Source: an uncultured Pirellulales bacterium
GTDB lineage: Bacteria > Planctomycetota > Planctomycetia > Pirellulales > Lacipirellulaceae
Direction: 5' to 3'
DNA length: 11,439 nucleotides
Assembly (NCBI GenBank): GCA_947258835.1
Contig: CAMYJY010000033.1
Span: forward strand, 1 to 11,439
In this document: positions 5,690 through 11,439 of the stretch, one piece after another
Layout of the letters: each line of letters opens with the position of its first letter
Numbering within the stretch: position 1 is the first letter of the stretch
Notes under the pieces: generated by a model
Told to the model about the DNA's origin: nothing
The model's input: only the letters and a program-made list of their open reading frames with translations
Databases searched by the model: none
Program-made: the position numbers and the translations under genes

Positions 5690-8446
5690 CTAGCGTAGTC
5701 GGGATTGGGCAATGCCTTCTCGTTCCGCTTCGCGTCTGCGGAAGAAGACATACAGGGCCACCAGCAAGGGAGGAATTGGCGGAATCAGAATGGCAAAGCG
5801 TTTGTACAGATTCTGCACCCCGCTAATTTCTTGTTCCAGGTTGTAATTGATCAGTTTTAGTTTGCGTGTGCGGCCGGCCTCGATGGAGCGCAATTCCGCA
5901 TCCAGTCGTTCTTGTTCACGTTGACGGACAACTTCAATCTGTTGTTCCATCTGCAGCGGGCTCAGCCCCTTGGTATTGCGGACGGCGTCAACTTTGTCCT
6001 GAAAGGCCTGGCGTGCTTCGGCAATTTCGGTTTGGATGTCCTGCAAGAACGCATTCTCCTCCTCCAACGCCTTGCGGCGATTGGCCTTGGTGGCCTCATC
6101 GATTTTAGCCAGGGTACGATGCTCGCGGGCCCGCTTGCGAATCTCCATAAAGCGTTCGTCGCCCGCCAAGGCATCAATGATATTGAGGATGAAGGTTACG
6201 TTCTGGGTGGCCGAGAGGATCTCGCGGTTGCCACTCTCGCGGATCCGGAAGAAGTCGGGGATGATCCAGTCGATGTCAGCGACCACCACGGCTTGGATGG
6301 GAGTCCCGTCGGTGGCTTCATCCTCTTGGCTCGCGTCCGCCGCGCTGCCAGCGGATATTTCCGGCGCTGGGTTCAGGTCGACCGGTTCGGTTAAGTCGTC
6401 CAATAAATCATCCGTGGGACGGGTCCCGTGAATGTGGGCTGCCAGGATGTGAGATGTTGCATCCGGGATATGGCGGAAGGTGCGGGGATTCATGCTTTGG
6501 CGCCGCAGCGCATTGGTATCCACCAGGCCCGAACCCTTCCCGCCGGTGACCGCCAGGGGCTCGAATTCCAGCGGCGAATCGTCCGCCTTGGCGAGCGCGC
6601 CGGGGTAGATCAACAAAATTTGATTCAGGCCGGAGGTGATCACGTGCTCCGAGTTCAGGGGATCCGCGGCCCCGTTGCCGTGGTCCACAAAGATCCATTG
6701 GGCATCCGATTGCGCCCGCAAGCTGCTCTCCGGCTGATATTCCTGCCACACCACCTCCGCTGGCGGCGCGGACACGCCCAGGGTTCTCCACAACGGTCCC
6801 AGATCCCCCTTGGGTTGGGGCTGCCCCCCTCCAAACATGCCCATCATGCCCGGCGGTTGTTTGGGCTCAGCCGACCCGGCAATCGAGGCCGGGAAGAAGA
6901 AGGGCAGGGGATCCTCCAAGATCAGCGTGGGGATACCGCTCCGCACCGCATCCACAAAGTGGTCCATTTGCTGCGGTTCCAGCATGGAAGGCTGAATGGC
7001 GATCAAGACATCGTACTTGTCCGAAATGGGTTTCGAGACGTCCACGGGGGAATCGTCAATGTCGTACTGTTTCCGCAGTTCGGCGACCAGGGGCCATTCC
7101 TGATCGCGATTGCTGGAGGGATTCATGAATGCAATCCCCGTGTTCACGATGCCCACCATCAGCCGTTTGTCTTGGCTCACCGTGGAGATCGAGCGGACCA
7201 GTTCGTATTCCACGGGAATGCCCTTATCGATAAACGGAATCACCACCTTGCCCAGACCCGAGGTGATGGCGGCGGCGAGAAAAAACTCTTCGCGGGTGGG
7301 TTCACCGTCGGAGGTGATGAGCATCTCTTGGGGCGTGATGCCAAAATTTTGTTCCGCCAGCAGGGCTTCCGCGCCATAGTTTTCAATTTCGTGTTTATGG
7401 ACGCTAATTTTGTTGCCGCTCAAAGACCGCATTTCGGCCAGGGTGGAGAGTAAGTTGAGTTTGGTGTCGACATACTCCGCGGGGACTTGGGGACTGACAT
7501 AGGCATCAATCTTGATTGTTTTTGCCTCCGGGTCCTCGCGGAGATTCCGTAACAGTTCGATGGTATCGGCCGAGAGTGAGCTGAGCTGTTCGCTGCTGAT
7601 ATCGGCGCGGAGCCAATTGCGATTTTCGGCGATTTCGGTAACGCCGATGGCCACCGCCAACAAGGCGATGGTCCGCACCAGGTAATGACCCAGCAGGAAA
7701 CGGCTCTGCTCGCGGGCCTGCCAATGCCGGCGGCCAATCAGCACCATGCACAAGTACAGCATGACGGCACTGAGCGCGACAAAGTAGCTGATGCCGCCCA
7801 GGCTTAGCACGCCACGCTCAAAATCTCGAAATCGTTCCAGAGCGCTCCAGTCACGAATGACTTCCACCGCGGAGGGGTTGCTAACGAACCAACCGGCAAC
7901 GCCAAACAGGGCTAGGGGCAAATTAAACAAGGCACCGAGGATGAAGCCAACCGTCAGGTTGTCGGTCAGAAAGGAGGCCACCATGCCCAGGGCAATCATG
8001 GCGATGCCGATAAACCAGTAGCCAATAAAGGTGCTGATGAACAAACCGACGTCCGGATCGCCGAGCCCCCATTTGAAGACGAAGAAAATGGAGCAGGCGG
8101 AAAACAGCAAGGAAACGGTAAAAATGGCCACGCCTGCCAGGTATTTTCCCAGGACCACGTCAAAATCGCTGGCCGGGGAAGTCAGCAGCAGTTCGTCGGT
8201 GCCTTGGCGGCGTTCTTCCGCCCACACGCTCATCGTGATCGCTGGGATAAAGACCAGCATGATGAACGGCAGCCAGCGGCTCAGCTGTTCCAGGTTGGCC
8301 AGGTTTCTGGCAAAGAATTCCGGCGGCCAAAAGGTGGCCAGGGCGCTGAGCACCACAAACACGCAAATAAATACATACCCTGTGGGATTGGAGAAGTAGC
8401 TGACGAAGTCACGATTAAAAATCGATTTCAGAACCTTGTAGTTCAT
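5690..8446 (-). CDS. Fused ABC-2 permease (GldF-like) and GldG-like periplasmic protein
   Basis: This 918-residue membrane protein joins two proteins that are separate in Bacteroidetes. Residues 1-243 are an ABC-2 type permease with about six membrane segments (near 22-40, 57-75, 100-122, 134-156, 165-188, 217-238) and the family-like WAEERRQGTDELLLTSP (75-91). Residues about 244-918 resemble GldG / ABC_transp_aux: a membrane segment near 253-271, then a long external region (about 272-880) including SDKYDVLIAIQPS (475-487), a Met/Gly/Pro-rich loop (531-546), an acidic loop (about 680-713) and a charged coiled-coil-like stretch (about 765-875), ending in a last membrane segment (about 883-902) and a basic tail. 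The partner ATPase gene lies 78 bp upstream. The substrate is unknown; gliding cannot be inferred from homology alone. ATG 8446 fits the start of the permease domain. The stop codon abuts repeat copy A. Confidence 0.88.
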   Translation of the reverse strand: MNYKVLKSIFNRDFVSYFSNPTGYVFICVFVVLSALATFWPPEFFARNLANLEQLSRWLPFIMLVFIPAITMSVWAEERRQGTDELLLTSPASDFDVVLGKYLAGVAIFTVSLLFSACSIFFVFKWGLGDPDVGLFISTFIGYWFIGIAMIALGMVASFLTDNLTVGFILGALFNLPLALFGVAGWFVSNPSAVEVIRDWSALERFRDFERGVLSLGGISYFVALSAVMLYLCMVLIGRRHWQAREQSRFLLGHYLVRTIALLAVAIGVTEIAENRNWLRADISSEQLSSLSADTIELLRNLREDPEAKTIKIDAYVSPQVPAEYVDTKLNLLSTLAEMRSLSGNKISVHKHEIENYGAEALLAEQNFGITPQEMLITSDGEPTREEFFLAAAITSGLGKVVIPFIDKGIPVEYELVRSISTVSQDKRLMVGIVNTGIAFMNPSSNRDQEWPLVAELRKQYDIDDSPVDVSKPISDKYDVLIAIQPSMLEPQQMDHFVDAVRSGIPTLILEDPLPFFFPASIAGSAEPKQPPGMMGMFGGGQPQPKGDLGPLWRTLGVSAPPAEVVWQEYQPESSLRAQSDAQWIFVDHGNGAADPLNSEHVITSGLNQILLIYPGALAKADDSPLEFEPLAVTGGKGSGLVDTNALRRQSMNPRTFRHIPDATSHILAAHIHGTRPTDDLLDDLTEPVDLNPAPEISAGSAADASQEDEATDGTPIQAVVVADIDWIIPDFFRIRESGNREILSATQNVTFILNIIDALAGDERFMEIRKRAREHRTLAKIDEATKANRRKALEEENAFLQDIQTEIAEARQAFQDKVDAVRNTKGLSPLQMEQQIEVVRQREQERLDAELRSIEAGRTRKLKLINYNLEQEISGVQNLYKRFAILIPPIPPLLVALYVFFRRREAEREGIAQSRLR

Positions 8447-8497
8447 GGCGAATGCTCTGGTATCTTAAGGGAAAGGCAAGTCGGTGGGATGGTTTTC

Positions 8498-8521
8498 CGC
8501 TGGGGCGGTGACGCACCAGCG
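8498..8521. other. Short hairpin between the ATPase and permease genes
   Basis: CGCTGG at 8498-8503 and CCAGCG at 8516-8521 can pair, with GCG/CGC pairs continuing inside. It lies 3 bp after the ATPase stop codon (8525-8527) in the 78-bp gap. No T-run follows on the minus strand. It may be an RNA-stability or attenuation element, or chance. Confidence 0.35.
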
Positions 8522-8524
8522 CCG

Positions 8525-9268
8525 TTAACCGGCAGCGGTCAGTTCGTGGAACCGCGCGTCCAAATCGGCTTGGTTGTCACGGAGCTGGGCGGGGGAGCCA
8601 TCAAAGACCATGCGGCCCTCATGGATAAATAGCACCCGATTGCACATGGCCTCAACCTCTTGCAGGATGTGGGTCGACAACAAAATTGTCTTGGCCTGCC
8701 CCAGTTCGCGGATCATCTTCCGGACTTCCCGAATTTGGTTGGGGTCCAGACCCGCGGTGGGCTCGTCCAGGATGAGTACGTCTGGATCGTGCAGCAGGGC
8801 CTGGGCCATGCCCACCCGCTGACGAAAACCCTTCGATAGCTTGCCGATGGGTTTGCCCAGCACACTTTCCAGGTGGCAGGTGGAGACGACCGCGTCCAAA
8901 CGCTCCCGCATTTTCGGGCCGCTGAGGCAGCGGAGCTCACCAAAAAAGTGCAGCAGACTGCGGGGCGTCATGTCGGCATAGAGGGGACCGTTTTCCGGCA
9001 AATACCCGAGTCGCTGGGCACCCTCGAGGCGCTGCCGACCCATGTCGTAGCCGGCGATGCGCGCCTCCCCCTCCGAGGGGGCCAGATAACCGGTTAGCAG
9101 TTTCATGGTGGTGCTCTTGCCGGCACCGTTCGGGCCCAGGAAGGCTGCGACTTCTCCCTGGTTGATGGCAAAGGTGACATCACGCGAGGCGGCAAATCCA
9201 CCATAAAATTTTGAGAGGCCTACGGCCTCGATCATGGGCGTGCTGCCGGAGGGGGGGGACTGGCTCAT
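8525..9268 (-). CDS. ABC transporter ATP-binding protein (GldA/NatA-like)
   Basis: This 247-residue cytoplasmic ATPase would power the fused permease encoded just downstream. Walker A is GPNGAGKST (45-53), the signature is LSKGFRQR (144-151), a form common in the GldA/NatA group rather than LSGGQ, Walker B is VLILDEP (164-170), the D-loop region is GLDP, and the H-loop is STH with His200. The Q-loop position reads GYLPENGPLY (88-97). Length and motif spacing are normal and nothing is missing. ATG 9268 gives a Ser/Pro-rich N-terminus; ATG 9235 (MIEAVGLSK) is an alternative that starts right at the domain. A GGAG about 12 nt upstream gives weak support for 9268. It is the first gene of the operon and is preceded by 16-bp direct repeats. 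Confidence 0.93.
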   Translation of the reverse strand: MSQSPPSGSTPMIEAVGLSKFYGGFAASRDVTFAINQGEVAAFLGPNGAGKSTTMKLLTGYLAPSEGEARIAGYDMGRQRLEGAQRLGYLPENGPLYADMTPRSLLHFFGELRCLSGPKMRERLDAVVSTCHLESVLGKPIGKLSKGFRQRVGMAQALLHDPDVLILDEPTAGLDPNQIREVRKMIRELGQAKTILLSTHILQEVEAMCNRVLFIHEGRMVFDGSPAQLRDNQADLDARFHELTAAG

Positions 9269-9287
9269 CGAGATATAGCTCTCCGTA

Positions 9288-9329
9288 GTCTATGTAGATG
9301 TTCTATGTAGTGGATGTTCTACGTAATAG
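9288..9329. repeat. 16-bp direct repeats (iterons) upstream of the ABC operon
   Basis: GTTCTATGTAGTGGAT at 9300-9315 is followed immediately by GTTCTACGTAATAG at 9316-9329 and preceded by a shorter GTCTATGTAGAT at 9288-9299. The shared core is TCTAYGTA, which is itself nearly palindromic. The array lies 20-61 bp upstream of the ATPase start codon and would overlap or follow the candidate -10 at 9328-9333. It is a candidate operator for a cooperatively binding regulator. Confidence 0.6.
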
Positions 9330-9333
9330 TATA
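9328..9333 (-). promoter_or_regulatory. Candidate -10 element (TATACT) for the ABC operon
   Basis: On the minus strand TATACT matches five of six positions of the TATAAT consensus, in an AT-rich patch (9318-9340) that stands out from its surroundings. The hexamer 17 bp upstream is poor, although TTGATG occurs at a 14-bp spacing. Transcription would begin near 9320, within the iterons. Support is weak. Confidence 0.3.
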
Positions 9334-9362
9334 TTTACTGGTAGGACCATCAAGGGGTTCGT

Positions 9363-9449
9363 CGCAACCAGCCAAGAAACCAATCGACCCCTAAGATGCG
9401 GGGTGGACCCGATGGTTTGCGACCTGTTGTGTGGCAACGGCTGGTTTCG
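9363..9449. ncRNA. Candidate structured RNA: three-way junction
   Basis: AACCAGCC (9366-9373) pairs perfectly with GGCTGGTT (9439-9446), and CG/CG pairs continue outside one mismatch. Inside lie a 14-pair hairpin (9377-9391 with 9400-9404 and 9410-9418, bulged A and GGACC) and a GTTG-TGTGG-CAAC hairpin (9426-9438). A further helix GTCGC (9361-9365) with GCGAC (9419-9423) could form a pseudoknot. The pairs contain no G.U, so the strand is undecided. It matches no RNA family I recognise. It may be a real RNA, a leader element or part of a repeat. Confidence 0.4.
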
Positions 9450-9457
9450 TTTAGCAC

Positions 9458-9477
9458 ACGTTGCTAGGCGGCAACGT
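9458..9477. other. 7-bp hairpin ACGTTGC / GCAACGT
   Basis: ACGTTGC at 9458-9464 and GCAACGT at 9471-9477 pair perfectly around a six-base loop TAGGCG. It follows the three-way-junction candidate by nine bases and reuses the GTTG/CAAC motif of that structure's small hairpin, so it could be one further stem of the same RNA. Confidence 0.4.
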
Positions 9478-9508
9478 TGAAAACCACAGGCCTGAGCAAC
9501 GGAAGTCG

Positions 9509-9554
9509 CCCCTCTGAGGGGGAGGTTACCATAACCTAGGTGCCCCTTAGGTTA
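9509..9554. other. Cluster of hairpins, two of them mutually exclusive
   Basis: CCCCT-CTG-AGGGG (9509-9521) is followed by GGTTA-CCA-TAACC (9524-9536), and TAACCTA (9532-9538) can instead pair with TAGGTTA (9548-9554). The last two compete for the same TAACC. This layout is seen in attenuators but also in degenerate palindromic repeats. No T-run follows. Confidence 0.35.
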
Positions 9555-9620
9555 CTCGCTGCACCGGTTGTTTGTCTAGTGCTTGCTGTGTGGGTGCCAC
9601 CCGCGTTTTATAAATTTGGT

Positions 9621-9719
9621 TAAGCCGTTTAGGGTCGCCCCGTTGGGGCTTTGGCCGGGTTTGGGGATACCTGAGCCCCAGGCCAGCGGCCTGGGTCACC
9701 TTGTTTACCGCACGGCGGT
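9621..9719. repeat. Three-hairpin repeat-like element overlapping the end of nadB
   Basis: Three stems lie in a row, each with a three-base loop: GCCCC-GTT-GGGGC (9637-9649), CCCAGGCC-AGC-GGCCTGGG (9677-9695) and ACCGC-ACG-GCGGT (9707-9719). The last covers the nadB stop codon (9705-9707) and final codons. The spacing and the GCCCCGTTGGGGC stem resemble dispersed multi-hairpin repeats I recall from planctomycetes and some other phyla; I cannot confirm the family here. It could also act as a 3' end for nadB, though no T-run is present. Confidence 0.55.
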
Positions 9720-11439
9720 GAGGTGCTGTTTCCAGAGCTCATCGTTGGGGTCGGGAAAATCGCTGCGGAGGTGAACGCCGCGGGATTCCTCGCGGAGCAG
9801 GGCGGTTTGGACCATGACGTGCGCGATCGTGAGCATGTTTTGAAATTCCCAGCCCGTGGGATCGGAGAATTGACGGGGGAGAGCGTATTGGCACCAGGTG
9901 TCGATCGTTTCCAGCGCACTGCAAAGTTGATCGCCCGTGCGCCGCACACCGCTCGCCCGCCACATCAGGCTTTTCAGTGAATTGCGGAGGTCCTGCAAGT
10001 CGAGGGGTTCATCACTGTATTGCAAACGGTGGAAATCCTTGTTCTCTGCCTGCAGATTAGCGACCACCGGGAGCGGGCCCGTGTCTTCCGAGCGGTAGCT
10101 CGCTGTGGTGGGCGGCCCCCCATGCAAGCCGGCGGCGGGCTCCGCCGCCTGGTGTGCGGCGGGGGCATAGTGCAGGGGGATGGCTTGATACGTATCGGCC
10201 TCGGCAAGGGCCGCCTCGCTGGCTCCCGCGCCGGCGTGGGCACCATACACCAGGCCTTCCAAGAGACTGTTGGAGGCCAGGCGGTTGGCACCGTGCAAGC
10301 CGCTGCTGGTGACTTCTCCGGCGGCCCACAGCCTGGGGAGCGTGGTCCGCCCCTGCGGATTCACCTGAACACCACCAATCATGTAGTGTGCGGCGGGCCG
10401 CACGGGGATCCGGTCATGGGCGATGTCGATGCCAAATTTGGCGCAGCTGCTGGCGATCCCAGGAAATCGTTCGCGGGCCCTTTCCCCCCCTAACGGACTG
10501 AGGTCGAGATAGACACAAGGGTGATGGGTTTTTTCCATCCGATCGACGATGGCCTGGCTGACAATGTCGCGCGGGGCCAGCTCTGCCCGCGGGTCGTACT
10601 GCGGCATAAAACGCTCGCTATTGGCGTCCACCAGCAACGCCCCTTCACCACGGATCGCTTCGGTAATCAGGCTGCGGCTACTGCCGGCAATGTAAAGCAC
10701 GGTAGGGTGGAATTGCATGAATTCCAGATCCCTGAGTTGTGCCCCCGCCCGGTAGGCACAGGCCTGACCGTCCGCGGTGGCGACGGGGGGATTGGTGGTT
10801 TCACGAAAGATCTGCCCTACGCCACCGGTACACAGAATTGTCTGCTTGGCCCAGACAAACGTCTTGCCATGCTGTCGATTCCACACCACCGCGCCGCGGC
10901 ATGCGCCCTCGTGGGTCAGGAGGTCGATGGTGAATGTGTTTTGCCAGACCTGTGCCTGCAGCACCCGGCGGGCGTGGGCAATCATGGCCCGCATGATCTC
11001 TTGGCCGGTGGCGTCCCCCTGAGCATGCGCAATCCGGTGATGGCTATGCCCGCCTTCGCGACCCAAGAGCAACTCACCTTCGTGCGCGTCAAAGACAGTA
11101 CCCCATTCGATCAGCTGCCGAATATGGTCTGGCCCCTGGCGGACAACCATCTCCACAACCTCTGGATTGCACAGGGGCCCCCCCGCCGTCAGCGTATCGG
11201 CAATGTGATTGGCAAAACAATCCTCGGGTGTCAGGACCCCCGCGATGCCGCCCTGGGCATAGCTGCTGGTGGATTCTTGCAGTTGGTCTTTGGTGACCAC
11301 CAGTGCCGAGAGGCGAGGGTCGATGGCCATCGTCGCCCGCATCCCAGCAATCCCGCCACCAATCACCAAGACATCCACAAAGTGATGAGGGATTTTTTTG
11401 GGGTGCAGGGCTACTAGGTAGCGGGGGACAGGGGTGGGG
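9705..11439 (-). CDS. nadB: L-aspartate oxidase (NadB), 5' end outside the window
   Basis: NadB is the FAD enzyme that oxidises L-aspartate to iminosuccinate, the first step of de novo NAD synthesis before NadA. Numbering from the GTG at 11378, the FAD-binding GGGIAG (7-12), SSYAQGGIAG (38-47), EGGHSHHRIAHAQGDATG (108-125), EFMQFHPT (219-226), ITEAIRGEGA (238-247), ELAPRDIV (266-273) with the catalytic-type arginine, and HYMIGG...GLHGANRLASNSLLEG (331-375) are all diagnostic of NadB. The frame stays open to the window edge and reads PRYLVALHPKKIPHHF before VDVLVIGGG, so the true start is probably beyond 11439 and the GTG is internal. Residues about 411-440 are encoded by the 90-bp repeat and sit in the linker between the catalytic part and the C-terminal helical domain. 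The rest is intact (MWRASGVRR 472-480). Confidence 0.93.
   Translation of the reverse strand, partial: PTPVPRYLVALHPKKIPHHFVDVLVIGGGIAGMRATMAIDPRLSALVVTKDQLQESTSSYAQGGIAGVLTPEDCFANHIADTLTAGGPLCNPEVVEMVVRQGPDHIRQLIEWGTVFDAHEGELLLGREGGHSHHRIAHAQGDATGQEIMRAMIAHARRVLQAQVWQNTFTIDLLTHEGACRGAVVWNRQHGKTFVWAKQTILCTGGVGQIFRETTNPPVATADGQACAYRAGAQLRDLEFMQFHPTVLYIAGSSRSLITEAIRGEGALLVDANSERFMPQYDPRAELAPRDIVSQAIVDRMEKTHHPCVYLDLSPLGGERARERFPGIASSCAKFGIDIAHDRIPVRPAAHYMIGGVQVNPQGRTTLPRLWAAGEVTSSGLHGANRLASNSLLEGLVYGAHAGAGASEAALAEADTYQAIPLHYAPAAHQAAEPAAGLHGGPPTTASYRSEDTGPLPVVANLQAENKDFHRLQYSDEPLDLQDLRNSLKSLMWRASGVRRTGDQLCSALETIDTWCQYALPRQFSDPTGWEFQNMLTIAHVMVQTALLREESRGVHLRSDFPDPNDELWKQHLTAVR
10060..10149 (-). 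repeat. 90-bp dispersed structured repeat, copy B (in frame inside nadB)
   Basis: This segment is 73/90 identical, without gaps, to 5600-5689. On the minus strand it holds GGCGG-AGC-CCGCC, CGAGC-TACC-GCTCG and a shortened outer stem. In the nadB frame it contains no stop codon and encodes residues about 411-440, including GLHGGPPTTASYRSE, matching GLNGGPPADASYRSE from copy A in the same frame. Flanking bases differ between the two sites, which supports insertion of a defined unit. Confidence 0.85.

Noticed and set aside
5557..5751. Small minus-strand gene overlapping the end of the permease gene
   Set aside because: Its sequence is an out-of-frame tail of the permease gene plus the translated 90-bp repeat; no independent coding evidence.
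6428..7453. Long plus-strand open frame opposite the permease/GldG gene
   Set aside because: It is the antisense shadow of a well-supported coding region and shows no recognisable domain.
3696..9268. Calling the ABC cluster a gliding-motility system (gldA/gldF/gldG)
   Set aside because: Homology to the families is visible, but no other gliding or type IX secretion genes are present and the phylum inferred here is not known for that machinery.
9532..9554. Integron attC recombination site
   Set aside because: The TAACCTA/TAGGTTA pairing does not give the GTTRRRY/RYYYAAC core boxes, and there is no integrase or cassette structure.
9583..9774. Plus-strand small protein gene next to nadB
   Set aside because: It runs through the three-hairpin element and into the antisense of nadB; it is best explained as a translated repeat.

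Overview
The window looks like chromosomal DNA from a planctomycete, most likely of the Pirellulaceae. I infer this from gene content and style, not from a marker gene: a fused GldF/GldG-type ABC permease next to a DUF4340 protein, an FHA-GAF-sigma54 regulator, a planctomycete-like NadB N-terminus, moderately high GC, weak Shine-Dalgarno sequences, and many small dispersed palindromes. No transposase, phage gene, integrase or CRISPR array is visible.

Layout. Positions 1-99 hold two copies of a 51-bp palindromic repeat, which directly abut a minus-strand tRNA-Pro(CGG) at 100-174. Positions 175-539 are non-coding. Two overlapping plus-strand genes follow: a sigma-54 activator with FHA, GAF, AAA+ and Fis domains (540-2384), and a phenylacetate-CoA-ligase-like adenylating enzyme (2368-3678). 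They converge, with 17 bp between stop codons, on a three-gene minus-strand cluster read from right to left. That cluster is an ABC ATPase (9268-8525), a 918-residue fusion of ABC-2 permease and GldG-like periplasmic protein (8446-5690), and a membrane-anchored DUF4340 protein (5450-3696). The last gene is nadB (L-aspartate oxidase), also on the minus strand. It ends at 9705 and its start lies beyond the right edge of the window.

How the genes may work together. The ATPase, fused permease/GldG and DUF4340 protein probably form one envelope complex of the GldA-F-G type with an unknown substrate. The regulator and ligase overlap by 17 nt and are probably co-translated, which suggests the regulator controls an acyl- or aryl-CoA process and responds to a phosphothreonine partner (FHA) and a small ligand (GAF). 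NadB is first in de novo NAD synthesis and appears unrelated to its neighbours.

The most unusual content is non-coding. A 90-bp structured repeat occurs twice, 73/90 identical by eye without gaps. One copy abuts the stop codon of the ABC permease gene; the other lies in frame inside nadB and encodes about 30 extra residues in a linker. This resembles the behaviour of Rickettsia palindromic elements. The 436-bp gap between nadB and the ABC operon holds a possible three-way-junction RNA, competing hairpins, a three-hairpin repeat overlapping the nadB stop codon, and 16-bp iterons just upstream of the operon.
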